The notes below the pieces were generated by a model that did no database searches, was not told the DNA's origin, and worked only from the letters and a program-made list of their open reading frames with translations. 64,000 nucleotides of DNA, taken from positions 6,014,001-6,078,000 of the forward strand of contig CM034549.1 in the NCBI GenBank assembly GCA_020055645.1, written 5' to 3'. This stretch comes from Tomocerus qinae. Taxonomy: Eukaryota; Arthropoda; Collembola; Entomobryomorpha; Tomoceridae. The translations under genes and the position numbers were made by a program. Position 1 is the stretch's first letter, and every line of letters begins with the position of its first letter. This document shows, piece by piece, positions 32,691 to 47,100 of the stretch.

Positions 32691-35600
32691 TTAGTGGTCG
32701 TAGTAATTTTCATAGAAGTAGTTTGGATAAGAGTTTCTGTAGAGGTAATGATCGTAGGGATTTGTGGGAGGGGGGTAGACGGAATTTTGTACGACGACAT
32801 TGGGCGGGGCAAAGTGAGTGTTGGCGAGCCGCTGCTGATTCAGGCTCCCGCCGCCGTGACCAACACCTTGTTGTGAATGTTGCGGGTGAGAAGTGACGTT
32901 CAACGGACTCGTTTCTTTGCAGTGACCTCCCGAGTGCTGCTGACTCCCCGAATTCGGAGTCGAACTGTGACACTGGGCTGAAGAGGAACGTTCGTTACGG
33001 CGAAACTTGGCCCTCCGGTTTTGAAACCATACCTAGGGATAAAAATATTCTTTATCACCTTCCACATTCATTTTAGATTTCAAAAAAGATCATAAATTAT
33101 TGATCTTAAAGTGAATTCAATATTTGGAAATGAATTTCGAGGAATATCGGACTAATCACTACTTCCTTTTGTTAACAATGAAATTTGAAATAATTTGTTT
33201 GATTGGATTCCTGTAAATGAGACGCATGAAAATATTCAATTTTTCCCTAGTGAAAAATCCTTTTGTCGGATCAAGATTTTTCAAGGTTTTATCTCAAGGA
33301 AAGAAATACCAAGAATATTGAGAATGAATGTGAATACTTGTTTTGTTTTACATAAATTACCCCCTCATAGGTATTGGAGTTTGAAAAATTGTATTTCAAA
33401 AATTCACAAACCGAAAAACGCATCCTGATGCGCAATTTTCTTCCTTGGTTTGAAAATTTTTTCCCAAAGTCTACATTTTGATTTTGCATGCAAAAATATT
33501 GAGTTCTCCGTTAAAACAAGTGGGCAACAAAGAGATGTTCATGAACAAAATGACTCGTTCTGCTGCATAAAATAACATCACGCGCATAAAGTCACATACA
33601 ATCACGTAACTTACAAGTTTAGAAAATCTCTATGCCGAATTCTCATTCGCACCTTATTTCAAAGACAGTCTCATTCAATATTTACCATGAGTGCATTCGA
33701 AATAGAAAAACTGTTTACATACATTTACTAAGTCTTGAAAATGTTTAATTAATACTTGAGATTGTTGTAGGGAGTATTAGTAAGAAAAGGAGTTGTTGTC
33801 GGAGGAGGGAGATGGGGAATGTGCGGATTCATTGAGCAGATGTGGCCGTGAGTGAGTGAAGTGAAGGAGAATTCAGAGAGAGAGTCGGTGAAGATCTGCT
33901 GAAGATGCAGAAAGACGAAAGAACGGCCACGGCCCGTCAACAATCTCAAGTCAACCGACAAGGAAATCTCCTCACACACGGCACAGACACCAACCAACCA
34001 CAACAACTGACAACCACACTTCTCCAAATTCCCAGCATCCTCATCCACCAAATCCCAACACCTAAAATTAAAATTAACTCACCTGACCCTTCACTATTGA
34101 AACAACTTGAAAGAAACTCTAATCTAAGGTCCGCGAATTTATTTAGCATATCTAGCACAATTATAATTATTCAGGATTAGTAGGATATGAAGTAGATGAT
34201 GTGACTGTATATAAAAGTGTCATGTGGTTGGTGGTTATAGTTCTAGTCATAGAAGCGTGTAAGTGAATATGTGTAAAAAGTGTCCAGATGGTTTTCCTTG
34301 GCTGTGGAATGGGATCATCATCATCTCGGGTGTGTAATAGGATGATATGGAACACGGACGGAGGTATGCAGTTCTCGGAGAGAGTGGTAAGGTTGGGTGG
34401 CTGGTGACAACTTGACAACTGTCATGTCATGTCGTGTCATGTCACGATAAGGTCTTCTCTCGGGTCACCTCCAACACTCACAACCCGGCTCTTTTCTATT
34501 TATACCTAAATACAACTCTACTACAAACATTTTATAGGTATGCATTTAGCCGTCTGTCTGAAGTCCATTTTTCCACTTTTCCTTTGTCTTGCAAACTTGC
34601 AATAAATACCGAAATCTACTGAAACAACATTGCTACATTTCTATACTTCGTTTCAGGGCCGTATGTGGACAATTTACTGGCCCCCTCCAAAATTTTGTCT
34701 CAAAATTCCCAAAAATTTCCGATTTTATGGTATTTTATGCCAGTTTTAGTTTTCCCTCCACATCGAGTTCTTAAAACCTTAGCTCCTTCGTTTACATCAG
34801 TTTCAAGAATGTTATATACGAGCTCACTACAGAGAGATAGTACTGGGTATAGGTCACATTTACGGGCCCATTGCCGACTCCCTCAACATTGGCATTGTTG
34901 TTAATTAATACCCAAGAAACTTTAGGCTGTCATTACGGTTCATTGTTGTGGGACTTTTTTTGGAAGTCTATAAACTCAACAAAGACTTTCCCTCACCTTG
35001 CGAAACATCCATAATCATCAACCTTTGTCTAACCCACTTTTACTACTCACCTAAAACAGCCCTCAGAATTTCTTAAAACCTTACTGCTCGGTTTACATTG
35101 GTTTCAATGAAGCAGCGGCTTAATTTGTATGGACAATGTTTAGTTCCCTTTGAAATCCAATTCAATAAATTTTATAAATAAAAATTTTATCCAAATATTA
35201 AACCAATTTTAGTTATTTTCGATTTATTTTCGACAAAGGGAACCTAAACGCCAATATTCCTAACAGATGTAATGTCAACGTCCGCACTCTCCGTTTTATT
35301 CTACACTATAGGCACCAATCGTAATTTTACTTGATTTTATCCATCTGTCTGTGCGTGGATTTATATTTTCTCATGCGTGACTTGAGAATACTGTTTCTAT
35401 TAGTCTCGCAATGGTCAAATCTGAATTAATTTTTGCTACTTTTTTAAGTCCGTTTAGCAATAGTTATAGATGTGGTAGGGCATGGACGTAGGGGGATTAC
35501 GTTCCAAGTTCCAATCACAGACTTTGACTCGGTCGGTCGGTTACAGCCAGAGAGACGGATGACAAGAAGGACAACTTCATTCAATGTTCACATTTCTTTC

Positions 35601-36445
35601 CCGACATTCCCGACTTACTATTCTTTCTACTGACTGTTATTACAACTTCTACAACTGTTTTGGTTAAAGGAGAATGTAAATGTAGTAGAGTGGATGATGG
35701 AAGTCTCACCTGAACTCTCACCTCCGTCAGATTCACTTTCCGTGCCAATTCCTCTCGAGCAAAGGCATCTGGGTAATGCTGAAATTTAAATCACTTTATT
35801 CAAACACAATGCATGTAATTATGTAATAGTAACAAATAGGAGGATTAATAAGGTTACTATTTGAATACAAATTATATTTAGCAATAGGTGAATAAGAGAA
35901 TCGTACAATCAAACGGGTAACAACCTTTTCTCGAATTTAAAAGTGAAAATAAGACAAAATCGAAAAATATTGGAAATAAGTATTGAATCAGTTTAGTTAA
36001 TGACAATCTTCAAATTGTCATTGATTCGAAAAAGGGTGTAAAGAATGAATAAAAGTGCTTACTGTTCTTTCAAAGACTCTTTCCAGCGCGTTGAGTTGTG
36101 CTGGACTGAACTGCGTCCGATTTCGACGACCTCGGCTTTCACGGATGTCGGAACTGGAAGTGATTTGACTCGAATCTCCTTTCTCCAACTCCAACACTGA
36201 AACACAAACAATATTTGTAATTCCTAATTCTCTGATGAGATGGATCCATTGAGACTACTTTAAACAATAACGGCATCAAAAAAATAAATTGTCGATGCCT
36301 GAATTGATAAAGTAGTAAATTATAGATTTAATAATTTGGGGAGACTTGTGACAATAGTTGTAAACGAACCCGGAGATTTATCACAAGAGTTGAGTAGAAT
36401 TGAGTCGACACTAAACTTGCACTTTTCTCCAAAGTCGTACTCCAT
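32691..36445 (-). CDS. Prrx-type paired-like homeobox transcription factor (4 exons, 206 aa)
   Basis: Exons 36445-36370, 36196-36063, 35778-35710 and 33032-32691 join with GT-AG borders and consistent phase. The homeodomain ([22 protein letters not shown] | [15 protein letters not shown]... | [16 protein letters not shown]) matches vertebrate Prrx1/Prrx2 and insect Prrx homologs far better than Arx, otp or Shox. [10 protein letters not shown] is a Prrx signature, and position 50 is Gln. The intron before VWFQ is the usual paired-like site. The N-terminus is short and carries KFSVDSILL. The 113-codon last exon is His/Gln/Ser/Pro/Asn/Tyr-rich and ends YFYENYYDH; no OAR tail is seen in this isoform. 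The product is expected to be nuclear and to bind TAAT sites. The 2.7-kb third intron may hold regulatory sequence. The call is from motifs, not a search. Confidence 0.92.
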
Positions 36446-39400
36446 AATTCAAGAATAGAGTTTTGACACTTTAATTGTGGATAATGCGTACAAGAAGTTA
36501 TAAAGTGAGTAGATCTCGGTCTTGGATAGACATGTTAAATATCGGAGATGATTTAATTAGTTGATTTAATTTGTAGTGATGATGAGTGTGTGAGGAAGAA
36601 GCGTCTGTGTCGTTGTCACTCGCAGAAGTCAACTGACTCGGAGATTTCTTCTTCGCTGTATCTTCCTCCTCTCTTCTGCTCTGCACTTGACTTGTGCGTA
36701 GAGTAGAGAGAGAGAGATGCAGTAGTTATCGTTGACAGAGGAGGAAGCCACCACAAAGCCATGTCAGAGTAATTAGCGATATTGAAGGGACGAGGAAGGG
36801 ACAGCCAGACATCTTCCAGACATTAAATTAAGGATTATTTTTTGAGGTTCCAGTTGACTTGACCTTTTCCCACTACTAATTGACCATTTCCTATTTACTT
36901 AATGCCTCACTGACACACTTTCGTCTACTCCGTCCTAATTCTACTCTTTACTTATGCAAACTAAAAGTAATCCTACTGGAATGAATGAAAAGTTTATATT
37001 ATCTCCATTTCAAGATTATATTTATATATAGCAGAGTTGTAAGTTGTAATGGATGAGGGATGATTTATTGGGTGGTGAGTTGTGAAGTTGGAGGAAGGAG
37101 CAGTGATTAGGCATGAGACTTGAGGGGTAGGAGGAGGAAGTCTCATTATTGGCAATTGGCAAGAGTGTCACTCACAAAGTCACAAAACGCTGTCGTCACT
37201 GTCCCTTCGTCTACCAGACTTACTCCTACAACTTCCAAAGATATACAAATAAGGGTCATTGAGGGAGGGAGGGATGGAAGTAAATGAGGCGAGACCGAGT
37301 CCGGTCGACGTCGCCACACACAAAACCATTTCATCCATTCATCCGTGACGTCCTCCCTTCTCAGACCAATCCTACTCCCTCCATTCATTCACTCTTTCTC
37401 TCTAAATCTGCAAATTAGCTACCTAATTAATGATACTTTTCTAAACTTCCCTCAAAAATCAAAAAGACTGGAAAATAAGAAAATTCTTTTTTAAATTAAA
37501 AAATGCACAATAATAACACGAAATGTGGAAAAGAGTTGGAAAGCAAAGAAGATATTCTAATAATGGATATTGGAGTAATGAGATAGTAGTGGACTGTTGG
37601 GTAGGGGGAGTTTGGGGGGTAGAGTGAGGGTAGAGTAATAATAATTAGTGGTGGGTAGAGAGAGAGAGGCAAAAAGAGTTTGTTTGTGTGGATGGAGTCA
37701 GAAATGGCAATTGCCAAGTGCCGAAGAAGAAAGAAAGAAAGAAGCCACTTAAAAGCGAATATTTCAGTTGGGATTTTATTGGTCCCTCGGGGGGAAGATG
37801 CGAGTCGAAAAGAGTTAACAGCAGCAGATGTGCTTCATCTCAAACTCTCCCTGCACATCCGAACCAACCACACCGAATCTCCGATACTCCGATCTCCGCC
37901 CAATTCTAATACAATACTAAATATTTCTTAATGCTCCTTCGCATAAATACTAACTGCCTCCTAAATTATTTCACTACTTTTTAAAACAATCTTTCTCCAT
38001 CAATTCATAAATACTCCACTTGTCATCCCCAATTACCAAACCGGGAATTCCTCGAAGACAAACTCAACCAAAACCCAAATTTTCTTATCATTAATGGTCA
38101 TCTTATTTATCTTCATTCTCTAAATATTCTTTATCTTATCTTTACTTTATCTTTTTCGAGGATTCTAAAAAATTACTCCTTTTCAGTTGAAAAAAATCAA
38201 TTTTGGGCTTGTTTTTAAACTTTTTAGGGTGCTGGGAGCTCCAGGGCTATAAAAACTTAACTCAAGAGTTGTTTTTTTGTACGGAGTTGATAATGGATTG
38301 AAATAAACAATAATTTTGTAGAATGGTCTATTTGGTTTAGATTTAATAGGTTGTAACAGAATAGTTAATTTAATTGAATAGAGAGACAGGATAAGTAGTT
38401 GGAGTAATAATTTGCGATTTTGCGGATGACATGGACATGACATAAAGACAAGACGTAGACATGTTGATGTCACGCTCTTCAGACACGACAAGATGAACAT
38501 GTCATTTCTGGCCACACACAAGAGGTTTTTGGGGAACTGTGAGATTCATCTGAACATGTATGTAGTGAGTGAATGTAATTTAGTGTTGGCTGTGACGGAG
38601 GAACGGTGGAGTAGGAAGTAAATGTAGCAAGGAGAAGGAGTGAGTCTGAACAAGTGAAGAAGGAGATGAGATGGGAAGACAAATGAGACGAAAAGACAAA
38701 TAGCGAGTTGATAGTAAAATTAACCGCAGGGAAAAACACGTAAACACGAATTAGCCGACACTTTGTACATTTGTTACTCCAACCAATTCAACTTCAACAC
38801 TCCCAACAACCAACAACAAACATCCGTTTGTATTCAAAATTCAAACTCGCATAATTTACAAATTAAACAGGCATAATTTATTAAGGAGATTCTAGTAAAA
38901 TGTCTCTAGTAAATTAGGCCAGAATTGATACAATTATATTCTGAATTAAATTGAGAGCATTATCTTAAAAAGTGTCAGTGTGTTTCAATACAGACTGAGT
39001 GTCAATACAAACCTTTGTATAGAGAGATGTTAGGAGGAGGAGTGTAGAATTTATACAAAGATTAACTCTTGGCTATGATGTTCTTCGAGAGCTCTTGATT
39101 ATCATTATTTAATTCCATTATCATTTCACTCTGTTTTATTCTGTCTATCCCATTCACTCATTGTATCTCAATACTCCTCTTCTGCAGGTACAACAACTAA
39201 CAAACTTTTATGTACCGCCTCCAACTGAATGTAATACATAAGAAAGTAACAATAAAAGTTGTTTGATTACTATTTTATTGTCATTCTATTATTATTAGTT
39301 AAAACACTTTTATTGTTTGGAGATTTTGAATAAAAATATTTCGAAAAAAATTAGAACGTTCATTATCGGCTGTACTGCATCAATGACTATAATATGCAAC

Positions 39401-41182
39401 TGCTTAATGTTGCTCAAGTAATAACTAGCAACTGATTAGATGGATTTAAGGTGAGAGTGGTCCTCATCGTTGGAAATGTACGTATGTAAAAAGTGAATGA
39501 GTGCAGAGAAGAGGCTGAGACGAAGAAAGGAACATCTTTTCTTGGCTTCACTTCCAGAATGATAGAGTCGTTGGTCGGATGCTGGTGGGATGTGATCTGC
39601 TGGGACTACGTACTATCACACACATTTCAATACCTAAATGTCATCGTCCCTCTCGCTCACTACGCCCATCTGGCTAGTGTAATCTTTCAAAGAGTAATAA
39701 AGGACCTTTTTTGCCTTTTTTATAAAAAGATAGGCGTAAGTTTTTAAAAAAGCAATCCTTTTTTGCCTTTTTTATAAAAAGATAGGCGTAAGTTTTTAAA
39801 AAAGCAATCCTTTTTTGCCTTTTTTATAAAAAGATACGAGTAAGTTTTTAAAACACAAAAACAATCCTTTTTTGACTTTTTACCTTTTTTGCGTAGTAGC
39901 GTGCCCCATTTACTTTATTTGACTGCTTTAAAAAAATGTAGTACTTGTTTTCATTTTTTTGTAGGAAATGAGTACCTTTTTTGTTCCCTGGCCCCTTTGG
40001 TTATAAATAATTTACTACAAAAATAATAATAGTAATTTATTACTTTGCCATAAATGTGCATTTCTCTATCTTGGTTATTTAATTACTTTACAAATGAAAT
40101 TGGAGATTAGAGTACGAGTGGCATAAAGTGTGACGGGTGAGGGTTGGGACACTGACGTGTATGTGCAGGGAGAGGAGAGTGGAGTGTAAGTTGTGTGTTC
40201 CTCTCGTGGCTCAGTGGCAATTAAAAATAGACAGAAGTTGTCAAGACTGTGTAAACGGGAGACTAAATCATCAAGTGATTTGTGTTTCCTCTCCACGATT
40301 TCTTAATGAAAAATACCTTCGCTAATTACGGAAACACAAACACCAACATCTCCCTTACCCAATACACCCGTAAATAAACACTTCAACCCTCCCAACATCT
40401 CCGCTCTTATTATTATGCATCTTTCATCTACTAACATCTCTTCGTACTCTTTTTCCCATCTTCTAAATAATACTCGGATTTGGACCGGGAAATGGTATTA
40501 AATTAAAACTTTAATAATGCAAGGATGCTAATTTTTACCAGGAGGGAAAAATTGGTAAACGCCACAATATAAAGCAAATAATTTTGTATTGTATGTAAAG
40601 GGTAAGAGAGAGAGTGTAGAGATAGTTGGAGAATGTGAGAGAGTTGGGGTCGTTCAGCCCAATTAAATATTTAATGTAATGTGATGCCATGCAATCCAGC
40701 AAGTCGTGAAGTTTAAATCCAAAGTAAATGTTTTGAATCGGATGGACCCAACTCAAGTTTCCTTGATGCCTGACACATTATTTTATGATCATCTACTGTC
40801 ACATTCCCTCCCTCGTCATCTCACTCACACGTCCCTCTCCTCTTCGTCCTCCGACTCCCGCAGTCTCAACTCTCCTACTTATATTTCTAGTTAAACAAGA
40901 AAAAACTTGCATTTGTCGGGTAACTGCACATTTATTGACATTGTACAATTTTTGAAAATTAATCACAGACACAACTTTGTGTTTTTGTGTTTATACTTTT
41001 TCAGAATAATCGTATACAGAATATTTTTGGATTCTCAATTCACCTCACAGTTACAAATAAGATGGCAAATCAAATCAATTAAAATACAAAGAGACGAAGG
41101 CACATTGTGTTTAAATTTTAAAGTTTACATTTAAATGGCACCAGAAAGAACGGCAGGACAATTAAATATTTAATCCTGCTTT
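36446..41182. other. Gene-free intergenic tract
   Basis: Upstream of the homeobox gene and downstream of the hemocyanin gene. It is rich in purine/pyrimidine-biased runs (for example GA-rich 36700-36740 and 37640-37680). Short frames here have no domains or splice partners. The part nearest 36446-36720 is the likely promoter/5' UTR of the Prrx-like gene. It includes the three 52-bp tandem units listed separately. Confidence 0.45.
39703..39885. repeat. Three copies of a 52-bp A/T-rich tandem unit
   Basis: The GATAGGCGTAAGTTTTTAAA landmark recurs at 39729 and 39781, and as GATACGAGTAAGTTTTTAAA at 39833, an exact 52-bp period. Units include CTTTTTTGCCTTTTTTATAAAA. Confidence 0.8.
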
Positions 41183-44100
41183 TCATTTCTCCAGTTCAAG
41201 TTGTACATTTTCGTGAACGATGATAACCTGCAATAGTTTCAAAAATAAATAATGAAATGTATTTAATTCAATTCAATACAAAAATTTCAATAAAATAAAT
41301 AAATAAAATTCGATCAAATTCAATAAAATAAAATAATGTTTAAATAATGTTAATTACTAAATAGTTTGATTCAATTAAATAAATAAATGATAATTAAATA
41401 TTCTGATTTAATTAAATAAATGTATATATCCGCCCAATTAAAATAAGTAATTCAATTCAATAACTAAATAAGAAAATAGTAATTTAAAAAATTATAAATT
41501 AAATATAATTTTTTACAATAAATTAAGTATTAATAATAAATAATACCTGAGTAGTAGCCATATTTGGCACATGACTAACAAATTCATCAAGGTCACCCAC
41601 TTCCCGCCTTTCCACTCTCCCGGCAGGATGATCCTGCCCGTGAGAGTGGGTGAGTACGGAGAATGGTTTACGGTCGAAAGGGTACCCCATGGGCTTGGAG
41701 TCGGGGTAGCTTTTTCCTGGGATACCGCAATGAATATAAGATGGTGTGCATTTCGGAATTTTCAAATCTTCCTGCTTCCGCCACGACTTGAGTTGCGGCG
41801 ATGGTTTTACTTTTTGGTCGACGACAGCGTCGGTGGCCATTACTACGAGGTCAAAGGTCATTCCTTCCTCCGCCCCTCGAGGAAGGAGCAAGTGATGGGG
41901 AAATCCACATTCGCACTGTAGGGCCGTGGAAGAATCAATTATCGAACTGTTGATTGTTTCCCTCAGCTCCTGAATTGACTTTGGCCAAGAGGCTGTAAGA
42001 GCAGAATCCACCGAAGTACGAATAATAACATTATTCCCCGGTTTCACTGCACAAGTCCAAATTATAGTCAAAATTACTAATTTATTCAAAAATATTAATT
42101 TAATGGTATCGGCGGAATTCCAAGTGTTTTTTTACAAAGAGTGATGAACGAGTCCAATGCAAAGAAAAGCGTTCGCTGTTCCTCCATCGTGTGACGATCA
42201 TTTTCTTTTAGTGTTTTAAATCTCGGAGCCAAATAAATCCGAATTGTGGCTTTCACTGCTTCTTTTCGGCTGTTAATCTTCATTATTCAAATTCAAATTA
42301 TTTGTTGTTTTTATTAAGATTCCAATGCATATTTAGACATTTTAATTCAATCTTACAACATTAATGTGGTAATTGAACTCTTCGTGGTCCAAATGTTTAG
42401 CGCAAACATAGACTTCGGGGGGAGTCGTGCCATTCCGACCGTTGAAATCCAACCCTAGAATTTAGTCAATGAGTGGTATGAATAAGGTCTACCTTATGCT
42501 TTTACTTAAAGTTTTTGAAGTAAAAGGTTCCTTTGGTATGAATAAAAATATTAGCTATTACTTTTGCTTATGCTTAATCTAGGAGTAAAAGTATTTTCTA
42601 ATTTTCATGAAGCATTTACTACCGTTAGAAGTAAATACTACATTTTGGTATGAATAACATCTTGAATTTACTTCTACTTTGAGTATTTGCTTCAAAAATT
42701 TGAAGCTTCTCCGATAGCAAATTCACCTTTTACTTCTCCACGCAAAAGAGTAGGATTAGTAGGATTCACGATTAATTTTCTAAAGTACCTCATAGATAAC
42801 TCGGACCGGTTACTTATAACCATGACCACGAAATTGCATTTGTGAATTGAAGAGTATAGGTGTGATTCGTTGCTGGTCTCTGATTGGCTGAGTCATAGTA
42901 ACCAAATTTTGTTGTGTACAAAATGAGAAGTAAATACTACAATTGCAAAGAATTTGCTTGACAGTAAAAGTTTTCTTTTATTCATTCGATTTGAAGCAAA
43001 TGCTTTTGCTCCTACCTTTTCCTTCAAGTCTAGACCTTTTACTTCTACTTTTTACTTTGTAGTAAATACTTATTCTTATTCATACCACTCAATAAAACAG
43101 AATATATTAGTATTATCCATCAACTCTAACTTTTACTCTTTATGGTATTTTTACTGGGAAAAATATAAAATTTGTCTACCTCCCTCCAAATGAATACGCC
43201 GAGTATTCCAGAAAGTGTGCAAACTATTAACCGTTCCTCCATTTTCGGGAATTACTTGGATGTGCGTCACTTCCACTCCAGGAAAAACCAAAGCAAACTC
43301 TCCCTGCATCACAAAACGAAGGATTTATTTATAGTTTTGATTTCTTACATTAGTAAACAAAAACTAAAATAGAAAACTTGCTTGGTAAAGAGAATAAGGG
43401 GCCAAATGGAGCTCTTTGTACGCTTGAAATAACATGTCCAGAAGTCGGTGCCAGCGGTAAAAGATGACATCCCTCATGGCCGTAGTTTCATCAGCCATCA
43501 CTCCAAGGGTACCCTGTACAAAATAAAATTTTTAGCCGCTGAATTAAAATAAATTCTAATTCTTTCACAAAGTTATTTAACTTAGATAGTTTTAAAAATT
43601 TTAGTCTTTAAATTATACTTACGGGAGCAGAATTTCCGATTAAGTTAGCCAAAATCAGATGTCTGTAAATGTAATAATTAATATTTCTGGATTAAAAGAT
43701 TTGATTTGAAAATGTGAGAATTAATTGAAGGGAATATAATAATAACCCTTGATTATGATAACCGGAAGCTCCATAAAAGTCTGGGTTGATGGATTGTCTA
43801 GAGGCTTCTGTCAATTCTCCGAGCTCGTTCGTGTTGTCAAATGTGTGAATCGGCACTAATCGATTTCCCTGTTAACAAAATTCATTAATCAGCTCGTATT
43901 TATTAGTTGTGATTAATTTTTGTAAACATTTACACTGAAAACAAATCCCGCCAAGAGACTGTCGACGATTCGATCTCTCTTAATTGTCAAATTGTACAGC
44001 TGCTGGAAAAGTGTCTCATTCAAGGCGCCCTGAAAAATGACATCAGATTTTTAAACTTATTTCTATTTAATTAAGTTTTGTGCTTTCTCACTGATAAGCT

Positions 44101-47100
44101 CTGATTTGGAGGTCGAGGCGCCCAGTCCCGTGTGGAAACTCCATCTTGAAGGTGAGGATAGAATGGCTCTTCAACCACCGAATCGAGCTGAATATTAAAA
44201 GGAGCCGGAGGTTCCATTCCATTTCCAATTCTTTCCGTTATGTACCTATTTGATATTTATTTATTTATTCGACAAGTTTGGCATTTTTGACGATATGATA
44301 ACAAAAATAAACATACCGCGCCATAATTTCGTGATGAAAATAGTAAAAAGCCTCGCCCCTTCTGTCAATGGCCATCGTTGAGTTCAACGGGTACAGCAAG
44401 TGCCAAATCCAGTGGCTGAAACGATCAGTTACAAATGTTTTAATGAATGACAAACACCCCGTGACGAAACATAAAAGATTGTATCGCCATCGGACCGAAT
44501 TTATTCAGGTTATTAATGACTTGTCCGGTAAATTCGCCTAAAATTCGGACTTCTGAATATTCGCACTTACGATTCCAATAAATGAACTATTTATTACTAC
44601 TGAGAAAAATTATTACTGAGCGTTCATCTGGACATCTTCCCGGAAATACCACAATTTATTTTCAGCCCCATTGTCCTCTCCAATATGCTCGTCCAGAATA
44701 ACGCATTCCTTTTTCAAAAACAAATTAGTAAGTAATTATTTAATATTTTCCATAAGGAGAGATTCCAGAGAGACTGCTACTATAACTGCCCTTCGAATTT
44801 TCATTTTAATCACAATATCAAATTTAGATAATTTAATTTAATGCAACCGAAGAAATATACTATATAATTTAATGCCAAATAAAAAATTCAAATTTTATTA
44901 AACATTATTGGATTTGAAAAGTAATCAAAATATTCAGAAATTGCAATTTAATTAAATTCTATTGCACATTGGATTTATTTCAAAAATCATTAAAATAGTT
45001 TGATTAAAAATATCAAAAATTTTCAATTGTAAAAATTATTTAATTTATCCAAGAAAAATTATTTCAAGAAATAATATTCCATTTGGATTGGGAAATTGTA
45101 TTGATGCATTCCATATTTAATGAAACTAACTTGCAAACATTAATTTGTGTGAAATGTAGAAATGAAAACTTTTCATCAAAATTTAGAATTTTAAAATCTT
45201 TAAGTTGGCAATTATTTATAGTATAAAATTTATGTTGGGAGTTTTATTTAAATACGAGAAACTATTCAATGCCACTAAGAAATTTTCCAAAATTATAATT
45301 TACATCTAAGTTTTTATTTAAAAAATTTTATTCACAAAACACAATTATTTATTCCATAAAGATTGCATTTATTTAGATTTATTTTGTATTCCCATCGGAA
45401 ATCGGGATTTCGGGAATAGATTCGGGATATTTTTTATTTACGTTAACTTGCGAATTCAATTAAATGCATACATTATGGTATGGTACATTTATGGTTTGCA
45501 ATTTGGAGATTTTATTTAAATAGATTTAATTTTTGCAACTCTTAATGAACGTTTTAATCTCACTGAAAATAAACTTTAAAAAATAATTTTTAAATAAAAT
45601 TAATTTCAAATGGGCTTATTTCTTGTCCCATTTATAATCTAGATATTTAACTATATTTTATTAATAATTTAAATGTCTCTCATGGCTTACAATACTTCAA
45701 CACGGATTTAATTTTTTCACGATTTTTATTTATTTTTACGTGTTTCATAATGCTATCTGCAAAAAACCCCTCAATAATTTCAGAAATTGAAATTATTCAG
45801 CAAAAATTTTCAATCAGAAAATAATACTACATTTACATTATTTAATTTATTTTAGAAAGTCAGTTTATTCAGAAAAAAGGCAAAAATTTTAAACCTTTAA
45901 AATGATCCGGAAATAAATTTTCCATTGGAAAAGGTAAATTAAAATTAATTTTCTTGTCTACCTTACCTGAGGAATTTAATTAAATGCAATAATGGCACTT
46001 AAATTTATTTTGGGGATTTTATTTAAATAGTTTGCAGCTTTTAGCAAACTATTTAATTCCAGTAAAACTAAACTATAAACGATAATATTTTAAATAATAA
46101 TTTTAAAATGAGCTTAATTTCAAACGGGGTATTTTTTACCTCATCCTCCGATTGTTTGTGTTTCATGACGCTATCTGGGAAGAATCTTGTTGGAAACAGA
46201 AAGATGGGATGAGGTTTTGGCATGGCAAGAGTTTGAGGCATTCTTGCCAACTGGGCAGTTCGGAGGGACACATACCAAACTTGTGGATGAATTTCGTCTC
46301 TGAGTTTTAGCGATTCTGACATTTCCATGAGGCTCTCAAAATCGTTGAACTCTGATAGTGGAAAACAAAAATGCGAAAATTGTGCGTAGAATTTTATGAT
46401 GATTCAAAATATTTATTTACCTTACCGTTGTACAAGGAGGCGGCAGTGTGCACTGCTCTTCTATGGTTCGGGTTGTACGAGTTGTAAAAGTCATTCTTTG
46501 AACAGACACTGTCAATCTCTTTGAGTTTACCTTGGAATTTCTTGAGTAATGCGCTAATTACCCTGGATGTGGAAGGTACTGGTGTAGAAAAATTTGCGGA
46601 GGTATCAAATAAATCCAAATATCGTTTGGCCAGTCGTTCTTGTTCACTTTGGGGGAAGTCACGGTCAGAATTAATCTTTTGAATAATTTCATTGCCTATG
46701 TTAACACGATTCGAAATTGCATTTTCTAAGGAATTTTCCCCTGAGGAGGAAATTTCACTTTTAATTCGTAATGGCCGTGCAAGCTCGGAGATGTAATCAC
46801 GAAAATCCTCAATTTGAGAACGGCGGGAGTTTTGACTTTGAATCTTTTCCCTTTGAGGCACAAAACGAATGGGCTGGGAGTTTTGACTTTGACTCTTTTC
46901 CCTTTGAGGCACAAAGCGAATGGGCTCGTCCACATTTTCCAGTGACCATCGACGGAAAATCTCATTCTGAGGGTTTAACCGTTGCAGAACTTGATTCGAC
47001 GTCGAGAAATGACGGAAAATATCGTTGACTGAATTGAACCTGCGGTACATCTCATTTTCTGTACTATAAAGATTGTCAGCTCTACAAAAACTACAGAATA

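Noticed and set aside
36498-36686. Minus-strand frame as an upstream exon of the Prrx-like gene
   Set aside because: Low-complexity, ends before the ATG exon without a donor in phase; more likely 5' UTR or promoter sequence.
41571-41921. 116-codon plus-strand frame
   Set aside because: Antisense to the conserved C-terminal exon of the hemocyanin gene.
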